From an uncultured Methanobacterium sp. (GTDB taxonomy: Archaea; Methanobacteriota; Methanobacteria; Methanobacteriales; Methanobacteriaceae): a stretch of 64,000 nucleotides of DNA. The DNA lies in contig NZ_OY762552.1 in assembly GCF_963666025.1 (NCBI RefSeq), positions 620,001 to 684,000 on the forward strand, written 5' to 3'. The position numbers were made by a program, and so were the translations under genes. A model generated the notes under the pieces. The model saw only the letters and a list, made by a program, of their open reading frames with translations, searched no databases and was not told where the DNA came from. Of this stretch, positions 48,301-55,400 are shown piece after piece (the stretch's first letter is position 1; every line of letters starts with the position of its first letter).

Positions 48301-49215
48301 CACCGCACCAGAACCATCAACAGTGACCCCGCTGTGAGTAGAATCATAACCTGAAATTCTATTCCCGGAAACAGTGCAATTAGACATGACATAAATACCA
48401 CAATAAGTCGCAGCAATGGTATTTCCAATTATGGTGTTACCACCAGTATCCTGCTCTGAAGAAACACCGCGATAGGCACCAGTGATGGTATTATTACTAA
48501 CAGTGTTATAGCCACCCATCACCTGAATGGCATAACAATATGAATTATCAACCCCAAAAAGAGTGTTTCCTGTAATATTGTTGTGAGTGCATGGGTTTTC
48601 ATTGGCATAATCAGCAAAAGGATACATACACAAATATATGCAATTGGAACAATAGGAAACGATATAATTATTGACAATATCGTTGTAGTGGGAATCTCCC
48701 AGAACTAGGGGTGAATGTGTCCAACCATTTTCAGTTTCATATTCAGAAAGGTTATTCCCAATAATCTTATTGTGATTGGATCCCACCAGGGCAATACAGT
48801 AACCTCTAGTACCATCTGAGTGAATTGTATTTCCCTGTATGGTATTGTTTTCTGTGTTTAAAAGATAAATTCCTTTACAATTATCAAGAGAATTGTTAAT
48901 TTTTAAATTGGTGATATTTGTCCCGGAACCGCCAGCTAATATGGTTATAGTTCCGTTGAGAAAAAGAGCAGTTTTATCCGTGCTGGTAATGTTCAGGGGA
49001 CGATCAATGTACATATTCTTGTTGGATATGGTTCCTGAACAGTCCAGTACATCCCCACCAACGACATTTGTATCATTGATGTGACCCGATGAATCAAAAT
49101 AATTGCTGTAAGACTCATTAGTAACATTGTAAATATTAATTGCACTAACTGAACTGATTGTGGTAAATAGACATAAGAAAAAAAACATGATGATGGCATA
49201 TTTTAGTTTTTGCAT
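39334..49215 (-). CDS. Giant surface protein: beta-helix blocks fused to a CobN-like chelatase
   Basis: About 3,293 residues. Signal peptide (MQKLKYAIIMFFF...SSVSA), four right-handed beta-helix blocks (NosD/CASH-type, starting near residues 30, 445, 865 and 1280, full of NNTI-GN turns), a carboxypeptidase-regulatory-like beta sandwich (about 1745-1840) and a CobN-like chelatase domain (about 1845-3170) with FGTHGTLEWLPG near 2465 and SDPGEG. Near 3145 is CCHHTC, then a Ser-rich linker, a membrane helix (PIVAIVGVILLVGL) and Lys tail. I start at ATG 49215, after GGGTGA. First gene of the leftward CobN/ExbB locus. Confidence 0.88.
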   Translation of the reverse strand: MQKLKYAIIMFFFLCLFTTISSVSAINIYNVTNESYSNYFDSSGHINDTNVVGGDVLDCSGTISNKNMYIDRPLNITSTDKTALFLNGTITILAGGSGTNITNLKINNSLDNCKGIYLLNTENNTIQGNTIHSDGTRGYCIALVGSNHNKIIGNNLSEYETENGWTHSPLVLGDSHYNDIVNNYIVSYCSNCIYLCMYPFADYANENPCTHNNITGNTLFGVDNSYCYAIQVMGGYNTVSNNTITGAYRGVSSEQDTGGNTIIGNTIAATYCGIYVMSNCTVSGNRISGYDSTHSGVTVDGSGAVVSGNVINLAKGYGIELIDSNCLITGNNITTSSNEAIYVNGKRNNNNITTNTINSGSTGILLGDSDKIPKNTVVTGNHINTTSSYAVISTGANNSTITNNYLVSNNGILEGNAAVSFNETDTISDNYGNSPLSKTKTYKITNDNYSTYFDTSGHIINSAVVSGDTFDLSGVFTNKNMIINIPLTITSSDLTAVLINGTIKIVSGGSGTNVTNLVINNSNNEGIGIFLYETENNTIQGNNIHCNGIDGFGIALERSPNNYIIGNTVKTSVRPDTPRTHTAIVLGVSNNNTIMNNYVVSDGADCIYLSGYDSDSRNFKSGGFSYYNKIINNTCVGANTKWCYAIQLMGAYNSVIGNTVTGAYYGISSQNDNGGNVIIANNIAAINMGISFSSNCTVSGNNIYVSGDDPTGIPSGISATGSDALITGNIINLSRGYGIRLTGSNCLISGNNITTCTNEAIYVQGQVTGNTISGNNISSSSTGVILKKQSSNKKPQNTSITDNHITTTSSYAVNSSEAANSSITNNYLVSNNGTSEGNNAVSYTEGDVVSNNYGKTPVVTSKTYKITNDNYSTYFDTSGHIINSAVVSGDTFDLSGIFTNKNMIINIPLTITSSDLTAVLINGTIKIVSGGSGSNVTNLVINNSNEDGIGIFLYETENNTIQGNTIHCNGLYGFGIALVRSPDNYIIGNSVTTSLRTDGKQTHTAIVLGESNNNTLMGNYVESDGANCIYICNVDASLFESSGLSYYNKIINNTCIGVGSETSYAIQVMGAYNSVINNTISGAYRGISSQQDTGGNTIMGNTIAATYNGIYIMSNCTVSGNKITGYDSTHSGITVDGSGAVVSDNVITLVKGYGIELLDSNCLITGNNINTSINEAIYVYGKVTGNNITANTINTNSTGVLLKYKSSSTSKHPSNTIIADNHITTSSGYAVDTREGDTSNVSHNYLVSDNGNKQGNNAVISATSDIVLDNYGKTPITVFNVTDANYNNYFDSNGLLKTHVVTKGSTLQLWGDFYNRNFTINLPVTVVGYGAILHNGTIKITGTGSGTSIYNITIINDNQKGIILFGSENNTIENNTIIVNDSQESYGIYLYDSQNNKIRANKITNTGDFITIGILLYESNNNQIYSNTVNTKGTSIQLPFLSSITLSPDIGVVNEIFPTYGILLLYSSLNNLTANIVTLTSGFTTPTMPNNTCMNSMVGIDLYYDCHNNNVSNNNITVIGNNPFSYGLGVLGAVWGTDSTSAENNVFSGNNVKVNGTYFATGFIAGLGSLNTTFNNNVIDVSAQNYSYGVTLESSTASIISKNIVHTSSDVNYAFELFKSNNNTIEENEILAVGNYSYGVAGSNSNKNTIIKNNITTLGNGSNGSGTYHGDVIPVGNAGIYMIGGSSGDFPNNNISFNRINTTGVYAVNTTGSSNNTITYNYLYSNAGNLQGNSAVSPGPGDVLTGNYGDLSSSISGTVRDAYDNSTGDYVGELADAVPVSGVTVNLRSQSNYNQLISTTTTDSSGAYAFYNLLKGNYTVELIYRTYKTFLQNVTLSNGSITLDHTFIPDIAIIAQYGANGIGQYNKMQALKNMSCRVYTINSYQDSSNDNENRHWMLEYANFILVDMYSLQSPTVTPAEVANSTANSNRMIAYIFGIYSPNFLSGVVGDWNFLGSTEENNTPNTLENTYIGSYWQAQYISDSDVVSKNMRNMLDYIFYLLGESAINPTEVSGRTPVLSTANWGIYHPDYSEDNHMFASFPDPVLINEWIKADPGYNSDGVGSLNWMTNEFVEWSSKYGKYSDTNDLFNAFESWYNSTKQNLTGSFVVIVSYYPGGALVDAMIRAYEAKGVPVFNLFQYSTNPPISELLRELTVGVNGTGPLSRGVIAVNSLYDWSMDYANMTNGTAIDDFDAMNIEIIKAVNSISQYSYTSDFGPQAEWTYAVTIPEFEGVFGAVVVSYTDSNSIEIPIQTGIDKVVQLTIGWATLKEKANQDKKVAIVLYDYPPGKANIAASYLNVFQSLHDLLVEMYDAGYNIGMTKSEIPSAEGLYTIIAEFGNKGSWAQGLLNTYFQDNYANLTANNQLVDLAQYTKWFNELPKTLQDELVAQWGSGLGNVMVYNNQYIVIPGIVCGNVFITVQPSRGWEELVSAEDYHSATLPPHQEYVSFYKWLDEVFQADAVINFGTHGTLEWLPGRQIGLQADDWTFQLSTIPSIYPFITSDPGEGMVAKDRAFALVISHMTPATVASELYGDYVKMQNYITAYMNALKVNATDLAEQYEAKIKDVAVNSLGLNAPAENQTFNEWVNSLDGYLEQLQDDIITLGLHTLGQALQGDDLIQETITIASSRTQILNNIKLLLYPSLSIDYFSMLTDINYRENVSSIKGNLTYYITKLVNGTSLDDLAKEIGINNETSLYANLNFCVKTISQLSTNTELEAIMTALSGGYIVPGLAGDPSWTDCLPTGTSMFSTDSTKMPSEAAWESAKKIVNKQLVQYYQEHGTFPDTVTLIMWGTELLRTEGIGMAQFLYFLGVKPNWEADGTVTGVQLINLSDLTITLDNGTVINRPRIDVLALAVTSNVDWIKLMNDAVYLVNATNESADVNFVKKHYAEVPSLNRVFGLPGNVLEGTGMSDFLPNTSKWDSLSDLSEKAANIVFSRISYAWTANGNKVSVTQDLTTFKYLLKNTDIITQNIDSTWRLLDSSDYYDWLGSAVFLSQSLGANPDVMIPDIRNMNQITIRSLSEELNFETNSMLLNPKYYNALLNEGPSGWLEYASKIENLFAFNAIAKDTNGNNLISDATMNLLANSLLSSAFNVNADYKAFAFQSMAGWLITAYIDGMWNADPNTIKNLMNAYIPAVINYGVVCCHHTCANIDFNNKLIQGSSLSTDQLQQYADILKAATGMTLTVGSKSSQSTDSASSSQSGSASSSSTSSGASSGQSTAGDQPSTSSDTGSESSSDSTGADGSSKSYEVSEKSSSSAPQSSTPIVAIVGVILLVGLVGFGYFGGDIMQFFKK
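45340..48000 (-). repeat. ~1.26-kb internal repeats in the beta-helix region
   Basis: Adjacent beta-helix blocks are near identical DNA in places: 46381-46560 and 47641-47820 differ by only a few bases and are 1,260 bp apart (420 codons). Blocks two and three both begin YKITNDNYSTYFDTSGH. The first block shares a different near-identical segment with the third. This points to recent duplication or gene conversion inside one gene. Confidence 0.8.
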
Positions 49216-49472
49216 AATAATTTCACCCAATAATCAATTATAATTTAATTTAATTAAACCAAACTTTAATATTAAAATAAGTATCAAAGTGTATATATAA
49301 TTTTCTTAGTTTTTGAATACAGTAAAAAAAAACCATTAGAAATCGAATTATTCATAAAATATAGCCAATAAAACACATAATTTCAAAAAAAATAAATTTG
49401 ATGAAAATAACCCTCCAGTTTAAATCAGTGGCTACTAGGATGATTAACCATGATTACTTCCCCAATTTATTT

Positions 49473-49870
49473 TTAAAGTACCAGTAGAATTCCAACAACT
49501 GCACCGCCATAAACAAGACCAGTTCTTATGGCAGTTAATCCAATAAAACCAGTTGCACTCCAGGTAACATTAAATTCACTGGCAGCCTGGTCTGCCACCG
49601 TGTCATGACATTTGATCATAATGAGTGATGTGAGGAAGGTCCGTAGGCTGCTTTCATTGCCCCTGGTGTTTTGTCTGATTATTTTAATTATATTCAATAA
49701 CCGTAACTGCGCCATATTATCGGTTATAGTGTGGTTTTGGGAAGCTTCTGACTCCTTCCTATCCTACATCTTTATAAACACCAGAAGTAGGATTAGGGTT
49801 ATTGTTTCTGTCGGTGTTGTAGTATCCTCTATTGACGTAGATCATGTGTTTTCTCTGAGAATGGGGTTTG
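49473..49870 (-). pseudogene. Decayed fragment of an adhesin C-terminal domain
   Basis: The minus strand of this stretch carries FLTSLIMIKCHDTVADQAASEFNVTWSAT, clearly the same as FLTALIMEYIHDQVADSAASQYNVTWSRT of the large adhesin at 52411-59565. The frame runs off, has an in-frame stop and a shift upstream (near 49760), and ends in unrelated IRTGLVYGGAVVGILLVL. The part from about 49750 to 49870 only weakly resembles the adhesin. Remnant of a lost copy. Confidence 0.7.
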
Positions 49871-49887
49871 ATAGGGAGATTAATGTT

Positions 49888-50598
49888 TTATGCAACTTCA
49901 TCCTCTGGTATAACCTTCAAATCATTTGCAGGTTTAGATAATCCAAATTTGGTGATGTGATAGGTGTAATCCTCTGCATGTGAAGGGTCAACATCTGTCC
50001 AATTACCATCACAACGCACCTGCACCCAATAATGCCTTTTACTCGCACTGTGCACACATTGAACATCTTCTTTCGGTATACCCACAGCTAGACAAAGATT
50101 ATAAACAATTCTAGCAGTCTCTGCACAGTTGGCTTCATGATATTTAGCCACTTCATCAATAGTACAAGCGGTATTATAATGAGCATGCCACTTTCTCACA
50201 ATTTCAATATACGTATAATTAAAAACAGCTTCTCCTCTTTCCCGATTATCATTCAGAGGATAATCTCTCTTAATATCATCTGCCCAGATTTTATAATAAT
50301 TTGATTGTGAATAAGTGCCTTTTTGATAACTGTTATCCTTTCCAAATACATGCCAATTAAACTTAACCGAAAAAAAATTATGGGCAGCTAAAGGTGTAAC
50401 CCCCTTAACAAAAGTTTTAAACTTTAGCATTAACATATATGCCGTCATTTCTTCAGAAGATTTATTAAAAGAAACATTATTAACATCAGATCCTGCTGGC
50501 TCCATACCTGGTGGTAAATCTAAATCAAAGAAGATAAAAACAGAAAATAAACAAATAACTAAAGCTAAGCTACCAAAAATTAAATTCTTCCTGCCCAA
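49888..50598 (-). CDS. Secreted transglutaminase-like cysteine enzyme
   Basis: About 236 residues: an N-terminal membrane anchor (LIFGSLALVICLFSVFIFF), then a transglutaminase-like core with Cys158 in YHEANCAETARIVYNLC, His189 in SKRHYWVQVRCDG and Asp202/Asp204 in WTDVDPSH, the Cys-His-Asp triad. In Methanobacteriales this fold includes pseudomurein endoisopeptidases, so a wall-directed activity is possible. No pseudomurein-binding repeats are seen. Start is TTG at 50598, five nt after AGGTGGG; the open frame continues to 50616. Confidence 0.78.
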   Translation of the reverse strand: MGRKNLIFGSLALVICLFSVFIFFDLDLPPGMEPAGSDVNNVSFNKSSEEMTAYMLMLKFKTFVKGVTPLAAHNFFSVKFNWHVFGKDNSYQKGTYSQSNYYKIWADDIKRDYPLNDNRERGEAVFNYTYIEIVRKWHAHYNTACTIDEVAKYHEANCAETARIVYNLCLAVGIPKEDVQCVHSASKRHYWVQVRCDGNWTDVDPSHAEDYTYHITKFGLSKPANDLKVIPEDEVA

Positions 50599-50722
50599 TG
50601 AAACCCACCTTCCCAATCTTATTATACTATTTCAGCCCATCTGTATCAAATTATATATTCTTCCAGAAATTAATCTAAATCTAAAGTGACAACATAAATT
50701 CCTTTCCAAAAAGTTTATAATA

Positions 50723-50977
50723 TTAATCTGGATATAAATCCCTTAAAGCGTCCCTAAATGGGCTTGGTTTGTAAGAAAGCATATTTTTCTTATTAATTAC
50801 TTCATCTACTTCATTTAATGTTAGCCAATCATCTGTCCCTGCTGCCCTATTAAACCATTCCAATGTGTTCTTGCTTTTCCCTGTTGCAACATCAACATAA
50901 ATGTACTTAAATGTCTTCTCCTTACCATTTTCAAACTCAGTAACAACCGGTACTTTCCAGATTTCTTTACCATCCAT
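50723..50977 (-). CDS. PepSY-like small protein
   Basis: Unrecognised 84-residue protein. KEIWKVPVVTEFENGKEKTFKYIYVDVATGKSKN has the beta-strand pattern of a PepSY-like domain (Trp-x-Val near the start, a Tyr-Val-Asp-xx-Thr-Gly-Lys turn). No signal peptide and no ribosome site in front of the ATG, and a stop lies directly upstream. It directly follows the related gene at 51002 by 24 nt, so it may be the separated second half of one unit. Confidence 0.5.
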   Translation of the reverse strand: MDGKEIWKVPVVTEFENGKEKTFKYIYVDVATGKSKNTLEWFNRAAGTDDWLTLNEVDEVINKKNMLSYKPSPFRDALRDLYPD

Positions 50978-51001
50978 AGTTATTTTCTGAGGTTCACGGC
51001 A

Positions 51002-51427
51002 TCAATTACTCATTGATTGTATTTGAGCAATGTAACTTGCTTTCAATTCATCCAATGACTTCCATTCCCCATCATATTCTTTGCTCATTAAAGTTTCTGC
51101 ATCAATGGTAACAACCAAATTAGGTTCTTTAGGACCGGCATCAAAGTATACTTTCCAGTATTTCTCATCAGAAGTCAAATAAACATCTTTCACAGTAAAT
51201 AAATCAAAACATACTCCTAAATTTAGTCTTGCTACAGATACTGCCGTTGCTTCAGGAGTTGAATTATCAAAAGAAGTCCTACTAAACGAAGAACTATCAA
51301 AATGCGTTCTTCCAGTAATTTCAGAGATTAAATCCAAACCAAATGAGATGATCATAAAAGCAGGAAATAAACAGATAATAGTACCACCTATTAAAACACC
51401 AGCAACCAGTAACTTTTTCCTATCCAT
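51002..51427 (-). CDS. Membrane-anchored PepSY-like protein
   Basis: About 141 residues: N-terminal membrane helix (LLVAGVLIGGTIICLFPAFMIISFGL) and an external domain ending WKVYFDAGPKEPNLVVTIDAETLMSKEYDG, a PepSY-like strand pattern similar to the next small gene. The first start in frame is GTG 51439; I use ATG 51427, and the ribosome site is weak. It may be an inhibitor-like or accessory domain of a surface protein; function is unknown. Confidence 0.6.
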   Translation of the reverse strand: MDRKKLLVAGVLIGGTIICLFPAFMIISFGLDLISEITGRTHFDSSSFSRTSFDNSTPEATAVSVARLNLGVCFDLFTVKDVYLTSDEKYWKVYFDAGPKEPNLVVTIDAETLMSKEYDGEWKSLDELKASYIAQIQSMSN

Positions 51428-51448
51428 AACCAATACCACTATATATGT

Positions 51449-51812
51449 TTAAAATAAGAAGGTCTGGTAAGCATCATCCCCCACAGAAACTACTACAGGG
51501 TGTGTTCTACTCCATGTAACATTATATTGACTTGCAGCACTATCTGCCACCTGATCATGACAATATTCCACAAGTAAAGCTGTTAAGAAAGTACCGTAAG
51601 CTGCTTTCATAGATCCTACAGGATATGTGGAATTCTGGTTCAACCAGTACGCGAGAATATCATCATTAACTTTGGTGGTGGCAATGGCAAATACTCTTAA
51701 CACCCTCATAACCTACGGAAACACCATCCATGTACATAATAGGACTAGTTCTAAGGACAGTGCCTCCAGTGAAGTTAAGATCGATTGTGCTGTTGGTCAG
51801 AGGATCAGTCAT
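51449..51812 (-). pseudogene. Frameshifted adhesin C-terminal fragment
   Basis: Closely matches 53077-53460 of the large adhesin, for example DPLTNSTIDLNFTGGTVLRTSPI, then FAIATTKVNDDILAYWLNQNSTYPVGSMKAAYGTFLTALL and CHDQVADSAASQYNVTWSRT. An extra base near 51689-51694 breaks the frame, and the end (YQTFLF) replaces the rest of the domain. I take it as a decayed partial copy. The only starts are internal. Confidence 0.8.
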
Positions 51813-51956
51813 CACATGGCGGGAGTAACAACCTTAAATAAACTAAATTCAGTGATCTTCTATCCTCTGTTTATATCTATGTTTGATTTCCACCTCAACA
51901 ACATATAATTCAAGAATACATATTCCACTTTCCAAATGTGAAATTTATTTCTTATT

Positions 51957-52310
51957 TTATATGATCTTTTGTTTGTATAACTTCTGTGAATAATAATAAA
52001 TATAGAAAGATGTGATAACTATCCAAATCACTACGAAGGCACCAAATAAAAAAATATAAGATGGATTTTGTGGAAGTCTGAACAAGTAAGTGTAAACTAA
52101 TAGTAATCCTAGAAATACTAAAATAGGTACTGAAACAAGATGATATAATTTAGGGTTATAGTTTTTGATTTTAATTGTTAATAATAGAGCCACCCCTAGT
52201 GCACCTAAACAAACAAAGAGAATTATAGTGTTTCCTGAAAACAAGAAAATAATTAAAAGTATAATAAATAAAATTAATTGTTGATATACTATATGAACTT
52301 CATTAATCAT
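51957..52310 (-). CDS. Small four-helix membrane protein
   Basis: Unrecognised 117-residue protein with four hydrophobic helices separated by short polar turns (KIKNYNPKLYH and RLPQNPS). GAGGG lies before the ATG at a normal distance. It lies between the adhesin remnant and the large adhesin gene, on the same strand, and may be a small partner of it, but no motif supports a function. Confidence 0.65.
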   Translation of the reverse strand: MINEVHIVYQQLILFIILLIIFLFSGNTIILFVCLGALGVALLLTIKIKNYNPKLYHLVSVPILVFLGLLLVYTYLFRLPQNPSYIFLFGAFVVIWIVITSFYIYYYSQKLYKQKII

Positions 52311-52410
52311 TTAAGCCCTCTTTTTTATTTTTAATTAAATATCTGATTTCATGTTTTGATTATTTTGATTATCTTAAAATTATTCATTTTATGTTGAATT
52401 GTTAATTTCA

Positions 52411-55400
52411 TTATATGAACCATGACGGCCAATTTTGAATCTGTTCTCCATAATCTTCATCAGTCATTACTGGCATGAAAGCAGCACTCCATACCTCTTC
52501 AGCACCCAATAACATCTCAGAAATGCCTATTCCAGCAACTATCAAACCGGCAGGTGCGGCTTCGGGCGCGCCACAAATCGCCACAACTCCCGCAGTTGCT
52601 ATTTGCATGCCTAAATACCAATTTAAGATGCCTAAAGTAAATTTAATTGGTCTTCCAATATTGACGTGTTGTTTTCCTTGGACTTGACTTTCACCTAGTT
52701 GGTGAGATTGATTTGTTAACTGGTCATGGAAGCAATAAGCACCACAGTAATTATAAACCGTATTAACATCCCTTACAATACCGGTTTCAGGATCAATCAC
52801 CAAGAAATTGTCATTACTACCATTGGTTTTAATTATAAGATACCCATTTTGAATAAAACCTTCCAAACTCTCATTATTAAAATAATAATCATATACTAAA
52901 TCAATTAACACAGAATTAACGGACGAATTAGTAGTACTGAACTGACTTTCCCCTATATTGTTCATGACAGCATATTCGATGGGTGAGATTGCAGAAGAAG
53001 TGATATAATTGAATAACTTCATGTTCTTCAATGATCCTTTAACAGTCATTCCCATACTATGATCACATTCAAGTGTTAAATAAGTCTGGTAAGCATCATC
53101 CCCCACAGAAACTACAATTGGACTGGTACGGCTCCATGTAACATTATATTGACTTGCAGCACTATCTGCCACCTGATCATGAATATACTCCATTATCAAA
53201 GCTGTCAAGAATGTACCATAAGCCGCCTTCATAGCCCCCACTGGATATGTGGAATTCTGGTTCAACCAGTAAGCAAGAATATCATCATTAACTTTAGTGG
53301 TGGCAATGGCAAAACTCTTAACACCCTCATAACCCGCAGAAACACCATTCAAATATATGATAGGACTGGTTCTGAGGACAGTGCCTCCAGTGAAGTTCAA
53401 GTTTATTGTACTGTTGGTCACCGGATCAGTGACCGTCATAGCTGGTGCATCTGCTCCAGGATAAGTTAATCTAACTGTCAAGTTATCCATGAACTCCAGT
53501 CGGTGGTTCTGGATAAACTGTAATTCAGTACCGGTTAGACTATACCATGATATTAGGTCATTCCAAAAGCTTACTGGTACCGCAGTGGGATCTATTCCGG
53601 CCTGTAATATGTAGTTATTTGCACATATAATTGCATTGAAAACATTATCACGATAACCACGGTTCTTCCAGGTATTATAACCCGGATTAACATACCCAAT
53701 ACTCTTTACCACAGCCCCATTTACTATTACCTGCAGTTCACCATAGAACAGATATTGGGTGTTTTTCCAGAGCACACTAACCCAGATCACAGAACTATTC
53801 AAAGGCACAGTATAAGTAAAGCTAATGGGCTGAAGAGTGGTACTGTTCAGTGCAGAACTCGTAATGTTCAATACTGCTGATCCAGGAGCTATAACAATCT
53901 GTTGGGACACAGTTTGATTATCCAGTGAGACGGAAATGGTGACACTTTGAGCGGTGGTAGTTCCTAGGTTCAAAATAGTCGTAACCTGTCCTTTAACTGT
54001 CCGGGCCGGGCTGATAATACTTCCAGGGCCACTGATTTTAGTGAATGTGATGGGTATCCCATCAATAACATGCCCCTGTGATGAAGTATCCGTTCCCAAG
54101 TTATTATGGGTTAAATCTGCAGTTATACTCGCATTTCCACCAGAATTAACTGTTGAAGTAGGATCTATATTTAGCATGAGCCATGTAGTGGTGTTTACTG
54201 TTCCATTCATATTGCAAATGTTAATATTTGAATTTAGTGGATTGGTATTTGAACCCCACCAGTTATTGGTGGCATTGATATTCCCATACACGTTATAAAG
54301 TCCATATAAAATGTTTAAAGTGATGCTGTTAAAATTAATGTTAGCTACTGTGTTATTGACATAAATTCCCACAATACATTCAGTTAATAAGTTACTATAA
54401 ACTGTGCAATTTCTACTATCTACAATATATAAGCCATACCTATTTCCTGGAATAAGATTATTCTGAATTAGAGTATTGTTTGAGTTCGAAAGGTAAATTC
54501 CAAAAGAGAAATTGCCAGGACTATTATTTTCCATTATCAAATTAGTATAAATAACAGTATTGTCTGAATCAAGAAGTTCCACACCACCATTTGAATTATA
54601 TGTGATTGTGTTATCATAAATCACATAATTATAACTGTTTGAAGTACCTAATCCAACCTGATTACTGGTTATATTATTGCACATGATAATATTATTCTCA
54701 GTTTTAATGTCACCGGTCCCCAATCCAATACAATTGTTGGTTATGGTGTTGTTATTGATTGTGCAGTTTGAACATCCATCCAGAAGTAATCCAAAACTAT
54801 TCACAGCTCCGGAAATAACAAACCCCTGAATCCACGAACCACTACCACCACGGGTAATAGTGAAAACAGGATTAGAAGTATTTGATGCTTGCACAGTTAC
54901 ACTACTATCTGAAATTATGGTTAGATTTTTATTAACCACCACATTCTCAGTGTATGTTCCATTTTCCACCAGTATAACATCACCATTAACAGTTAATGAG
55001 TTACTGATGGCGGATTGTATGGTGTTGAATGATTTGCGGAATAATTTGGAAACCGTTTGATTGTAAGTGGAGGCTGTGACAGTAGTTGCACCGGATGAAG
55101 AACTTGACGTGAGTGTAACAGTTGCTTTACCTCCCCTTGTACTTGAACTGGAAACAATGGTTGCAGGAAGACTAGCCGTGAAATTAACAGGCAAACCATC
55201 AGGAATCGTGCCAGAACCAGAAGTATCATCACCACGATTATTATGAGTCAAATCAGCAGTTATCTGAGAACAAGAAGTACTATTTTTTGTCACATGAACA
55301 GTTGAACCAACCAACCCCAAGACAAGATAAGGATCAAACAAAACCCTACCACCATTAACCGCACTCCCATTACTAATCGAATTTGAGGGGATATTTGTAC

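Noticed and set aside
51627..51908. Plus-strand 93-codon frame
   Set aside because: Shadow of the decayed adhesin fragment on the minus strand.
53149..53469. Plus-strand frame in the adhesin gene
   Set aside because: Opposite-strand shadow; the same region is conserved on the minus strand in the two remnants.
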